From positions 880,501 through 944,500 of the forward strand of contig OU015658.1 of the NCBI GenBank assembly GCA_907165275.2: 64,000 nt of DNA, read 5' to 3'. This DNA is from Zygaena filipendulae. Its lineage: Eukaryota > Arthropoda > Insecta > Lepidoptera > Zygaenidae. The notes beneath the pieces are model-generated. The model was not told where the DNA came from, did no database searches, and saw only the letters and a list, made by a program, of their open reading frames with translations. How positions within the stretch are numbered: the stretch's first letter is position 1; the number at the start of each line of letters is the position of its first letter. The position numbers and the translations under genes are program-made. Of this stretch, positions 24,201 to 34,190 are shown one piece after another.

Positions 24201-27200
24201 AACAAATCCTAGATCCACGCCTGTATGTTATCAATTCTAAACAGGTCTTCGACAAAACCGTGTTCGTTATGAAACAGCCGATAGTAACAGATACGAGTCT
24301 GTACTCAACTCCCGTAGAAATTGAAGATTTGCGTAATATGTTGGAGACGAAACTGAGAAGTAAAATACAGAAGTGGAGATCGCACATGAAAACTATATGG
24401 AACAGGTAATAATCCATGTTTTCACTAAAATTAATTATTATTATCATATAGCTGTGCCCCGCGGTTTCGCCCGCGTGAGTTTTGGGATCAGGAACCTTTG
24501 CGGACGCATGCAGAACAACCCGCCAAAGTTTCATCACAATCGGACCAATGGTTTCGTAACGCATAGAGGATAGACATACAAACATTCATTTTTATTTATG
24601 AAAGATATTATGTTTGTATCATTATAGATCGTTTCACTCACGAAGACGCGCCCCACGCCCCACCTTTCATGCTAATCATCAATCATGCTTCCGCTAGTCT
24701 GTGAATGTTATCGGTACACACTTATTACCTATGAGAGCACTCGCATTAAAATAAATGAACCGAAACCGAAAACTTCACACAAGAGAAACTACCCGCACCT
24801 CGCGCTTCCCTCAATCGGAAAATGGTGGGGCGCGTCTTCGTGAATGAAACGATTGTGCGTTTACACACACTGGAGCAATTAAAGCCCATGAATTTTGTTG
24901 TAACTTGTTTTAATTAACTGATAAAATATAAAGATGCTTACATGGCCGAGGCCGTTAGTGGAGTGAATGACCTTATCGAATACCTAAGGACACTCGCTAA
25001 TCCTCATAAAAACGAATAGCAATGACGCTCTCGTTAGCGTTGCCATACAAACTTATAACTACATTAAGGACACAAGTAACTATAAATTAATCTATAAATA
25101 AAGGCGTGATGCGCCGGAACATATTCCCCCCCGTTGAAAGGGTCATTTCCTTTCAACTCTGTAGCTCGCTAGCCGTGATGGGCAGGGGGCGTAACCAGAC
25201 AGCGTATGCAACCTCTGGAAGTGGTGATGTCCGCCACTCTGGATCCACCATCTGGTTCAAGAAATTATCGCAAAACTCGCCCAAAGTGCTAACTCAATTG
25301 TAGAGTCAAGTCTTCAGAAGAGATCACCATGTCTTCCACGCTTAAGCAAGCATTATCAGTTCTTTATTTCATCCTTTATTGCAGTTTTGATACGTATTAC
25401 TTATGCCATATCCTTGCCAAGGGTGCAGTCTAGAGCTTTCGTGGCGTCCGTAGTTTTCTTTGGTTTTTCTGTATTATCTTCCGGGTCCAACGAAAGTAGA
25501 GCCGTCAGCGATCGTTCACTGATGAAGTGCCCTGGAGAAAGAGGGAGAAAGTGGTTAGGACTGGATGAACAGGAGCACAAGGGGCAGCTATTGAGCACTG
25601 CCTCCACCCGTGCAAACAACGTTGATATTTCTTTAAATGTCAAATGGATGTTGCCGATAACGCGCCCAAGATGACGTTTCACAAACTTTACTACGGCTTA
25701 CCAAATGCTGCCGAAATGAGGAGCGTAAGTTGGCATAAAATTGACTCAATTCCTTGTTGACTTGCGAAATCAGATAGAGGTGTGTTGTATTTAATAATCT
25801 TATTCGCGGCTTACGTCCATTATCAATACTTCTGGCTTACCTCTGCGCAAAATGAAACGTCTAAGCGTTCATATAAATGCATTTTAGTTAAATCGCTGAC
25901 TGTTTCAAGATGCCGACACTTTAAAGCGAAGGCAACTATACATGTAGCTACAATTAGCATTTGATTAGCCGATTACCACCATCCTTGCGATTTAATTGTA
26001 TAAGAAATGGTCAGCAAAATCCAACCAAACCTACAAAACTGGAAAGTTATAGGATTGCTGGTACGGTTACGTTAATAATAATATTACTACCTATGACATT
26101 ATCGAGTGTTATTTGATCTGTTTGATAAATCTCATAACCTCAGCATTAAATACTAATTTGTGGATTTAGCTTGCATGGGTTGTAACTTTAGTTATAGAAT
26201 TAGAAGTTAGATTTTACAATTTTAGTTAGAATTACAAGTTAGATTTTGTGAAAGTGTGTTTTGTTTGAATGACTTATAGCTGTTCTCGATGTTGTTCTAT
26301 TTTAGCAATTAATAAATGAATGAAAAGCGTTTTTAAATTGATTTATAGATTTTTTCGTTATTGTTCTCTTTTGGCACTTTAGAAATTACTGCATCATTAC
26401 AATGTGTTGTTTTGCTGTACAATTTAGAATTTATAGGACCGGAGATTATCCAGCCAAGCTCAGAGCTCCTTAATTTTAGATTTAGGGGACCGAGGGCACG
26501 TTGTTTTGTACCGAGTATGTCCCAGAATAAATCAGCTCCTATCAAAATATCTATAGGTGCTGGTTCATGGAAGTTAGGGTCAGCCAATAAAATATCTTTA
26601 GGGATTTTTAATGACTTTATGTTGACCGGAGATTTTGGCAATAGACCTGTTAGCTCTTTTAGCACGAGACATGACAAGCTTGCAGTGAACTTAGTATTTA
26701 GTGAATTTATTTGTATGTTGCAACTCTCACCTACTTGAGATACGTTGTTGCCTATTCCTATGATCTTTAGCGAATCAATGGGATCTGATTTTAATGAAAT
26801 TTTTTCTTTTAACGATTTTGAAATAATGGATACTTGACTGCCACAATCTAATAGCGCGCGAACCTTCTCCTTTTGCTGGGTCAATGGATTCACGACTTCG
26901 ATTATGGCAGTTGATAATAATGTTTGGTAAGAATCTTGATTTGTAAAGTTTACCGTCACTTCTCTAGCCTCGTCATCTGCAACATGATGATCGGCAGAAA
27001 AGTTTGGACGATGAAGTAAGCTGTTGTGCCTTTTGCTGCACTCGCGACAAGGCCCTATGCGACAATCGCTCGTGGGATGTCCCTGTCTAAGGCAGTTGAT
27101 GCACAGCTTATATTTAATTGCTTCTTTCATCCTGTCGTCGACCCCCATTGCCCTAAATGTGGGGCAATCATAGATTTTGTGACTCTCATCACATACGACG

Positions 27201-30200
27201 CAGAAATGTGTTATTGGTGTATTATGGTTTCTAGACGTGGACGTCGCGAATGACTTAGCATACGTGACGTGTCCCTGTTTATAATTATTGTAAGAAGAAC
27301 TACCACGCGGATGAGCTATTGTTGGCTTAGGTGCGGTATTGTCGCCTTTGTTTCGATTTATTGTCTCTAATACATCAGCGCGATCTATGATAAATTTATA
27401 GAAATTATCTAATGTTGGAGTGTCACCATCTAAGCTGTTACGATGCTCTTCCCATTTAGCCAATGTATTGGTATCTAATTTTGACGACAACATAAATATG
27501 ATTAACACGTCCCACTTGTCCGTCGGCTGTCCCAGACTGGCCAACGCTCGTAGGTTTTTTGTAACGTGATCGACCAAAAATCTTAATGACTTTACTGATT
27601 CGTGTGGAAGTTGCTTTACGTTAAATAGCGAGTTTAAATGATGATTAATCAAAATTCTTTTGTTATTATAGCGACTACAAAGCAATTTCCATGCTTCCTC
27701 ATAATTTGCTGTGGAAACCTCAAGATTTGAAATTATTCTAGCTGCATCGCCCTCCAAGTACGAGATCAGATAGTGGAACTTATGAATGGACGAAATGCGT
27801 GCATTGTTGTGGATTAAATTTTCGAATGTATCGCGAAACTCCAACCACTGAAAGTACGCACCATCGAACTTGGATATTTGGATCTGAGGAAGTTTTAGTC
27901 CAACCTCTCGGTGATCAGAGCAACACGAGTCATCTAACATTGACGAGTGTCTGTGCTCGCATTCGGGTTTCTTAGTAAACTTCTCTAATAACGTTTTAGC
28001 AGTTGCAATATTAATGATAATGTCGCGCTCAATATTATCGCGCTCATCAATTTCGACAGTTATATTTTCTGGACATAAAACCTCGATTTCATTTTGCAAG
28101 TCATCAACTCTAACCGACAATGCCTCAAATTTTGCTAGTCTGAGATTTAACTCAGTCAATTGAATATTATTTAGCTCTGATATATCTGTGATGCTGTTTA
28201 GATAATTTTTAAATTTAGTAATTTGCCCTTTTGCGGACGCTCGCCTTGTGAATAACTCCTTCAAGCGATTTTTATCTACCACGTCGAGAGGCATTGTGAG
28301 TTATCCGATTAATTGAATATTGTGAAACAAACGTAAATTTAGATTACCAATAAATCCTGAGTTTATTGATAACCAAACTAAAATCTCACGCTCCTCACTC
28401 CGACGACACCTGCTTGAAGCCGACGCCGCTCTCGGCCAGCCGCCAGCAGCAGCGCTGCGAGGTATGCTGTCTTTAGCACCGCACGTAAACTATGCGCCTC
28501 GCCGCGTCGCGCACAGCCTGGAATTGGTCGGCGTACACTTTTAATTATTTGTTGCATAAACTCGTGTCGAGGCAAGCAGAGGGTTTATAGCTCTGCCTGT
28601 CCCTTCGGAGCTCGGGCGTGAACTCAGTGAAGTTACGTATTTATTTTATATTCCTATAAGCTAGTTAAACTTGATTGAAAAAAATAATAAAATAGTTTTT
28701 TTGTATATAAATTTTATGTAGGTAGATAAAAAATAAAGATTATTGCAATTTAGTATAAATTTCGAATTATTTCAAACTGCGAACAGGATTATTATATCAA
28801 CGTTTATTGCACACGCGAATTGCAGTACACAAACACCGTTGAAAAGGTTTTTTGGATATATTTTGGATACAATTACGGATTACATTTAGGAAGGTCAAGG
28901 AAAGGGCACTTATCTTTTGTACTCTGCTGCTCGAGGTGAAACTTTCGCTGTTCCACTGCTCGCTCGCTATGCTGCTTATGCACAGAAATCCATGCTTCAA
29001 TTTAGTCCTTGTATTTTGTCCTTTGCTCGTTTAATTTTTTAAAGATGCCAACATTTTCTTGACCGTAGATTTTTCTCACATTATTTCGTTGTTACATTTT
29101 TTCTTCAAAATTTTGCTTTATTTCATTTATTTGATTTTAGTTCCCCCCATGGGCCACCATTATGTGCGTTTACACACACTGGAGCAATTAAAGCCCATGA
29201 ATTTTGTTGTAACTTGTTTTAATTAACTGATAAAATATAAAGATGCTTACATGGCCGAGGCCGTTAGTGGAGTGAATGACCTTATCGAATACCTAAGGAC
29301 ACTCGCTAATCCTCATAAAAACGAATAGCAATGACGCTCTCGTTAGCGTTGCCATACAAACTTATAACTACATTAAGGACACAAGTAACTATAAATTAAT
29401 CTATAAATAAAGGCGTGATGCGCCGGAACAACGATCTATAGCATCTGTGCGTTCGATTTTGAAATACAATGTCCGAATGACATAATGAAATCAAAATCTT
29501 CTGACAGTTCTATCTAGTCAAATCCTTGCGTTCCTCCAGTTATTCTTCTGAGGTTCCTCCACTTCCCAGCCCCCGTAGCCATGGTTACAATTTACAATCG
29601 GTAACGCATAGAAAGCTAAGAAACGGAGTCGTAAATTCACTAAACTGCGGCGTTAGCCAAGTTGACATTCTACAATCGTTGACGCATAGAAAATATAAGT
29701 AACGAATCGTCATGCCACTTGGTCAGCAAATCAAAACTCTAGTTTTCAAGTGGTCACGTGAAACTAGAGTTCTGATTGGCTGGCCAAAGCTTTCTATTAT
29801 AGTTTTCTATGCGTTAACGATTGTAGAATATCAACTTGGCTAACCCCGCTGGACTTTTGATTGGACGATGTTTCGTAACCACGTGTGACGTGACATTACA
29901 ATTCGTTTCTCAGTTTTCTATGCATTCACGAATGTAGATTGTCGACTTGGCCAGGGGGGCAGGTAAGTTGTAGTCCGTAAATGACAGAAATCTCAACCTT
30001 ATTCCACAGATACTGCAGTGGACTTCTACGAGAGATGCTGCCTCTCTGGGAATACTGGTCTTTCAATCCTTCAGAGCCCAAACCTGGTCCCAGTCATAAA
30101 TTGAAACAGCTGATGGTCACTTACAGGGTGAGTCGAAATGTTTTCTTATATTAAATCCAAAAATGTTGTGTGTGTGTGTGTGAGAGATTATAAAACTGAA

Positions 30201-30968
30201 CTCTAATTGGGACTCTTCAAGGGTGCATATTAAGTTCTAAAAGTAAGCGTTATTGATCATTTGTACTTATTTAGTCATTACTTATACCCTTTTACAGTGA
30301 CGTAATTCTACTAATATAATAAATATGAAAGTGTGGATGTTTGGATGTTTGTTACTCAATCACGCAAAAACGGCTGAACGGATTTGGATGAAATTTGGCA
30401 TGCACGTTTTTAGGGGTACAGAGAAGCACATAGGGTAATTTTTATCCCGGAATGCTCGCGGGAACTCCGAAATTACTGCGGGTGAAACCGCGGGGCACAG
30501 CTAGTAAGTACTAAGGCACAAATAAACATTAACAAATTTTACAAATATTACGACAACACGTGCCACTTGAGGAATAATCGAACTGAAAGTCTCCAGTGAT
30601 TTAAGTAACTCCAGAGACCCAATTCTACTATCCCAAAATCCCACACATCCCGTCGCGAAATGCAATCGATTAATTATTTTATTACACGGGATCGCACCTT
30701 TTCTCGATTACAACAGTCTCATCGGCAATGGAAATAATGAAAAAAAAAAACAAAAACAACTTACCGAAGGTATCGTTTCCAGATCTTCGGTTTCCCGCTG
30801 AACGTGCCGTATGTGAACACTAAATCGGTAATGTCGACTGTGAAGTCTACCGCCATCCATGGCACGGACGATCCCAACGCGGAGTTCGGTCTCGCCGTGG
30901 ATGTGTACTCGTACCCTAACGGTGTTGTCAGCGTGTGGGTGTTTTTAGCCAGTGTCACTAGGCTTTAA
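18224..30968 (+). CDS. CC2D2A: Coiled-coil and C2 domain-containing protein 2A, 11 exons
   Basis: CC2D2A is an MKS-module protein of the ciliary transition zone. In insects it should act in sensory neurons and possibly sperm. Exons are 18224-18627, 19540-21372, 21455-21654, 21922-22042, 22290-22467, 22717-23367, 23450-23773, 23850-23927, 24245-24405, 30010-30127 and 30783-30968, giving 4254 bp and 1417 residues (human about 1620). Visible parts: a lysine-rich N-terminal patch (KKTKKQKRVKH), a long charged coiled-coil-like exon 2, a C2 domain over exons 3-5 (QITVIRAYNL, RPFVRVSYKD, NLFDE, WLGTVKIPL), a transglutaminase-like region in exons 6-9 (CPLKTVDYVF, IWVNMQ), and the conserved C-terminus YRIFGFPLNVPY...VSVWVFLASVTRL. 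For exon 11 I chose acceptor TTTCCAG at 30782 because it keeps frame and family spacing. Intron 9 (5.6 kb) holds a BEL/Pao element. No AATAAA is seen between the stop and the LINE at 31157. Confidence 0.94.
18696..19002. repeat. GC-rich TIR element in CC2D2A intron 1
   Basis: Inverted ends GCCAACCCACACGATGCGGT and ACCGCATCGTGTGGGTTGGC enclose about 300 GC-rich bases, a sharp contrast with the AT-rich surroundings. The open frames inside are by-products of its composition. The target duplication is unclear. Confidence 0.75.
19133..19371. repeat. Harbinger-like palindromic MITE, copy 1
   Basis: Inverted ends CGGCCGCACTCAGAGTCGAC and GTCGACTCTGAGTGCGGCGG continue as long arms (TTTTAAAACAAAACTGCCGC and its inverse). 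TTA flanks both sides as a 3-bp direct duplication, the TWA-type target of PIF/Harbinger elements. A second copy is at 59677-59915. Confidence 0.8.
21826..21855. mobile_element. 30-bp perfect palindrome flanked by an 8-bp duplication
   Basis: The arm CTCAGACGAAATAAA is followed directly by its exact reverse complement. TTTCAGGG occurs immediately before (21818-21825) and immediately after (21856-21863). A near-identical 32-bp palindrome with a different 8-bp duplication is at 56144-56175. It lies in CC2D2A intron 3. Confidence 0.8.
24049..24226. repeat. MITE with GCGGATCTACGGGG ends
   Basis: Ends are CAGACGCGGATCTACGGGG and AATCCTAGATCCACGCCTG (inverted over about 13 bases). A related copy is at 59966-60130. 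It ends just before CC2D2A exon 9 (24245). Confidence 0.65.
24451..24610 (-). repeat. Lep1-like repeat, variant C
   Basis: AGCTGTGCCCCGCGGTTTCG...CAACCCGCCAAAGTTTCATC...AACGCATAGAGGATAGACAT. The same variant lies in plus orientation at 33381-33547. Confidence 0.6.
24854..25121 (-). repeat. 3' LTR of the BEL/Pao element
   Basis: This 268-bp direct repeat appears identical to 29163-29430. It contains TATAAATAAAGG near its end, which may serve as a poly(A) signal on the plus reading or be incidental. Confidence 0.92.
25401..25760 (-). pseudogene. Decayed BEL/Pao integrase C-terminal remnant
   Basis: The minus strand encodes YAPHFGSIW, a stop, then AVVKFVKRHLGRVIGNIHLTF and RVEAVLNSCPL...PLSPGHFI. 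This is the typical end of BEL/Pao integrase (APHFGG-W-A-V, V-A-V-L-N-S-R-P-L). A stop follows the W, and the frame shifts just upstream. Everything between protease and this point (RT, RNase H, most integrase) is missing. Confidence 0.82.
26333..28294 (-). CDS. BEL/Pao gag-protease polyprotein (intact 653-residue frame)
   Basis: The frame starts MPLDVVDKNRLKEL. A Gag region of the DUF1759 type is visible (LPQIQISKFDGAYFQWLEF, HYLISYLEGDAARII). CCHC-like zinc knuckles follow (CINCLRQGHPTSDC; then CRECSKRHNSLLH). Next is a retropepsin-like domain (ALLDCGSQVSIIS, with DCG where DSG is usual). The frame stops shortly after the protease (IYKSI), just where the polymerase should begin. A complete gag-protease frame beside a damaged integrase suggests the copy moved recently using proteins from another element. 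Confidence 0.88.
   Translation of the reverse strand: MPLDVVDKNRLKELFTRRASAKGQITKFKNYLNSITDISELNNIQLTELNLRLAKFEALSVRVDDLQNEIEVLCPENITVEIDERDNIERDIIINIATAKTLLEKFTKKPECEHRHSSMLDDSCCSDHREVGLKLPQIQISKFDGAYFQWLEFRDTFENLIHNNARISSIHKFHYLISYLEGDAARIISNLEVSTANYEEAWKLLCSRYNNKRILINHHLNSLFNVKQLPHESVKSLRFLVDHVTKNLRALASLGQPTDKWDVLIIFMLSSKLDTNTLAKWEEHRNSLDGDTPTLDNFYKFIIDRADVLETINRNKGDNTAPKPTIAHPRGSSSYNNYKQGHVTYAKSFATSTSRNHNTPITHFCVVCDESHKIYDCPTFRAMGVDDRMKEAIKYKLCINCLRQGHPTSDCRIGPCRECSKRHNSLLHRPNFSADHHVADDEAREVTVNFTNQDSYQTLLSTAIIEVVNPLTQQKEKVRALLDCGSQVSIISKSLKEKISLKSDPIDSLKIIGIGNNVSQVGESCNIQINSLNTKFTASLSCLVLKELTGLLPKSPVNIKSLKIPKDILLADPNFHEPAPIDILIGADLFWDILGTKQRALGPLNLKLRSSELGWIISGPINSKLYSKTTHCNDAVISKVPKENNNEKIYKSI
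29163..29430 (-). repeat. 5' LTR of the BEL/Pao element
   Basis: Matches 24854-25121 along its length. It is followed on the plus side by the ACGAT target duplication. Confidence 0.92.
29576..29953. repeat. Nested foldback repeat in CC2D2A intron 9
   Basis: Four related arms with CTACAATCG-T-ACGCATAGAAA occur in the order forward (29580), forward (29652-29695), reverse (29800-29844), reverse (29920-29953). That is an inner hairpin within an outer one. A third inverted pair, AACTCTAGTTT and AAACTAGAGTT, lies at the centre. Confidence 0.6.
30309..30506 (+). repeat. Lep1-like repeat in CC2D2A intron 10
   Basis: ACTAATATAATAAATATGAA, AACGGCTGAACGGATTTGGA, GGGGTACAGAGAAGCACATA, and the end CCGCGGGGCACAGCTAGT. 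The order of parts matches the other copies. Confidence 0.7.
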
Positions 30969-31156
30969 TCTTTAAGAATTAATATGTGTGCGGTCTCTAG
31001 GATTAGTCACTCAGTTAGTAGCTTGGCTCTTAGCAATAAGCGTGAAGCAAAGATCATATAATCACTACGGGCGTGAACTGTGAAGTGCCAGTTATAACAA
31101 ACTCTATTTTCTGTGAACAGATTTTGAATTTGTGATAGATAATCCCCACTTAATCT

Positions 31157-32941
31157 CCCATCTCCCAAAGCTCAAAAACAGAACGCTTCTACCTGAACGC
31201 TTGTATTAACAATTTTAACCGTGATATAAAGTCTCGTATTAGAACATACAATGATAACGTCTGGCTGGCAAAGCTCTCAAAAGTCGACAAGCCTTGCACG
31301 GATTTATGGCGAATAACCAAGGGCTTGACCCGTGAGCATTTCAGTATTCCACCTTTGAAGAGGGTTGATGACACCCTTACCTCTAACACAACTGAGCAGT
31401 GTGAAGAGTTAGCTACAGCTTTTCTTCACAATATGAGTTTGACTTTAGACTGGATAAGTGATGACATCGAAGATAATGTTACCGAATCTAATAACGTCAT
31501 ATATAGTGCACCTTTGGATAAACTTACTAAGCCTGTAAGACCGTTAGAAGTTCGAAAACACGCCTTGAGATTGAAAACCCGTAAATCACCCGGAGCTGAT
31601 GCTATAGATAATTCTATGCTTAGAAATATGTCGTTCAAAACCTATATTGAAACTACTAAGATATTCAATGCCTGTCTAAGCTTGGGTTATTTTCCCATCG
31701 CTTGGAGAACAGCTAAAATTATAGCACTTAAAAAACCCGGAAAGGACGTCATGCTTGCATCTAGTTATCGACCAATAAGTTTACTGCCTTGCTTAGGTAA
31801 ACTCTTTGAAAAAATTATTTTGTCTCGTTTAGTTAATTCAACAGATGGACTTCTAATGAATGAACAGTTTGGTTTTCGCACCTCACATTCAACAGTGCAG
31901 CAGCTGGCTCGTGTCTCCGAGTTAATATCTCACAACCTAAATCTAGGCAACAGTACTGGCATGTTCCTGCTGGACCTAGAGAAGGCCTTTGATACGGTCT
32001 GGCATCGGGGTCTACTTCACAAAATGCTTAACCACGGCGTTCCTATGGCGCTGCTGAAAATCATTGCCTCATATCTTTCCAATCGCTCCTTTAATGTGCA
32101 TGTTGGTAACTGTGTCTCTTCCTCAAGGGTGATACCAGCTGGTGTACCACAGGGATCAATTCTGGGTCCTTATTTGTTTCTTCTTTATGTCAATGATATC
32201 CCTATCCAGCCCCGAACTACCTTAGCCTGCTTTGCTGATGATACCGCTTCCTTGACTTCGTCTGCTGATTCCGATCTTATTATCTCCAGATTACAGTTAT
32301 CGATTGAATTGCTTCTCGGTTACTTTACGAAATGGAAGCTTAAACTAAATGAAACAAAAACGGAAGCCATCATGTTTTCTCGTCATCGTAAACTTCCAAT
32401 CAGACTTCTTTCCATTAATGGACACAATATCGTATGGAGAAATTCTGTTAGATACCTGGGTGTATATCTTGATTCCAAATTGAACTGGAGTATTCAAATT
32501 GATGCACTGCGTACAAAGGGCATCAAAGCACTTGCTGTACTTAGCCCTATTCTTAATCGTAGATCTCCTCTTAGCAGTCCAACTAAAGTCGCTATTTACT
32601 CAACACTTGTTAGACCCGTAATAACGTATGCCTGCCCTGTCTGGAGCAGTACGTGCGATACCAATTACAAAAAATTACAAGTTATTCAAAACAAGGCTCT
32701 TAAAATAGCATACAACACACCGCTATACTCTAATTTATTTTTTCTTCACGATCGGGTTAAGTTACAACTATTAAAATCTTATATACTGAAACTAGCTAAA
32801 AAGTTTTACCTCCGTATGAATTCAGGTCATAAAAATCCCTTAATATCGGCAATATGCACCACCCGACTAGTTGACTTACCATACATCGATAAGTACAATC
32901 GTTATCGGTTGCCTCATCACTATGTCCTCGAGCCCGATTAA
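31157..32941 (+). pseudogene. Jockey-clade reverse transcriptase, N-terminally truncated but open
   Basis: The frame is open from the insertion junction to the stop at 32939-32941 (594 residues). Reverse transcriptase blocks are in order: KSPGADAIDNSMLRN, SYRPISLLPCLGKLFEKII, LLDLEKAFDTVW, VPQGSILGPYLFLLY, the catalytic CFADDTA, and KTEAIMFSR, then the conserved C-terminal region (YGCPVW-like YACPVWSS). No frameshift or stop is seen, so the copy is fairly young, but it lacks its own start and endonuclease. Confidence 0.85.
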
Positions 32942-33380
32942 CTAATATTGGCTACCTACTATATCAGGCAGTTACTGAGTGCGTACTGTTTACCCACATC
33001 AAATTAATATTTAATTTTATTACGATTTTTATCAAAATTTCTTTATAAATAGTGTCTCATATTTATATACCTACTGTTTATTATTTATATAATAATTGTT
33101 GCTACCACAGTTAATATAAGTTGCTACTAAACAACAACTAATCCTGCTATAAAATGAAATCTCCACAAAGATGTCATTGTTTTTCAATCTGTAAGTGATC
33201 AATTCTATTATATTATTAAGTTCCTCCGTCTTTATTCCATCGACAAAAGTTTTGTAAAGGCTTCTTGGGCCTAATAAACTATGTAAATAGAATAATTATA
33301 GCCAGGATTATTATTTACACTGGACTGTAATGCTGCCGTTTTATGTTAATAAAGATATTTACAAAACAAAACAAAACAAA
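31157..33380 (+). mobile_element. 5'-truncated Jockey-type non-LTR retrotransposon
   Basis: The element is 2.2 kb with an (ACAAA)n-type tail at 33360-33380. ACTTAATCT directly flanks both ends (31148-31156 and 33381-33389), a 9-bp target duplication. The first ORF and the endonuclease are missing, as is usual after incomplete reverse transcription. It inserted into, or next to, a variant C Lep1-like repeat. Confidence 0.85.
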
Positions 33381-33785
33381 ACTTAATCTTTATAAATAAA
33401 AATGAATGTTTGTATATTGTCTGTCCTCTATGCGTTTCGAAACCATTGGTCCGATTGTGATGAAACTTTGGCGGGTTGTTCTGCCTGCGCCCGCTAAGGT
33501 TCCTGATCCGACAACTCACGCGGGTGAAACCGCTGGGCACAGCTAGTATTTTATAAATGCGAAAGTAACTCTGTCTGTTACGCTTTCACGCCTTAACGGC
33601 TCAACCGGTCATTGTGAAATTTTGCACACAATTTGTCAGAGATACAGATTAAGAACGCTGAGGAAATCCCATGAAATTTTGCATACACGTTGTCAAGTGT
33701 ACTGAAAAGGACATAGAGTACTTTGCATACCGGGATTTCTACGGGATCTCCCGAAATTTCCGCGGGGAACAGACTCTAGATGGAC
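33381..33785 (+). repeat. Two adjacent plus-strand Lep1-like repeats
   Basis: 33381-33547 (variant C, ending CCGCTGGGCACAGCTAGT) is followed directly by 33548-33785 (TTTATAAATGCGAAAGTAAC...ATACACGTTGTCAAG...CGCGGGGAACAGACTCTAG). Confidence 0.65.
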
Positions 33786-33926
33786 GGATGAACTTAATTG
33801 GTACTAGCTGATGATTGTCTTTCAAAATATTAGGGCAAACCTATCCATTTTAGACCATAAGAAATTTCAATAAAAAGCTTTGTCTGTATGTCTTTTTATT
33901 TTAATGCTAACAAAATAAAATTAACA

Positions 33927-33932
33927 TTTATT
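33927..33932 (-). terminator. Possible poly(A) signal of Aps/NUDT3
   Basis: AATAAA on the minus strand is about 260 bp past the stop codon. A second one is at 33895-33900. Assigned by position only. Confidence 0.4.
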
Positions 33933-34190
33933 CCATCATAGTAGTATAAAAATATAGGTACACGTAAAAATAGAAAAGATTATTGAAGAAGAGATGTGTG
34001 TGTGTGTTACATAAGTTGCGTGTCCTAGCGATTTTCGTCCCTATATTATAAATAATGAAGCCCGATTAAATAATATCGTTGCATCGTTCGCCGCCATCTT
34101 GTCTAGATTATAAAGATGGCGGCGCACGGTCGCCATGTTTGACAGGTCACGTTATCAGTGCGGGGCCGGGCTCGTGTGCCGGGGTGGGAT

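Larger units (their letters stand above)
24854..29430 (-). mobile_element. BEL/Pao LTR retrotransposon, internally deleted, in CC2D2A intron 9
   Basis: The element is 4577 bp, antisense to CC2D2A. The two 268-bp LTRs (24854-25121, 29163-29430) begin TGTGCG, end GGAACA and read as identical. ACGAT directly flanks both ends (24849-24853 and 29431-29435), a 5-bp target duplication fitting BEL/Pao. A G-rich polypurine tract (GGGGGGGAATA on the minus strand) abuts the 3' LTR near 25122-25131, and a candidate primer site beginning TGGTGGCCC lies next to the 5' LTR near 29145-29160. It carries a gag-protease frame and an integrase remnant but no reverse transcriptase or RNase H, so it cannot move by itself. 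Confidence 0.93.

Noticed and set aside
25401..25674. Plus-strand open frame in the BEL element
   Set aside because: It is the complement of the integrase remnant on the minus strand.
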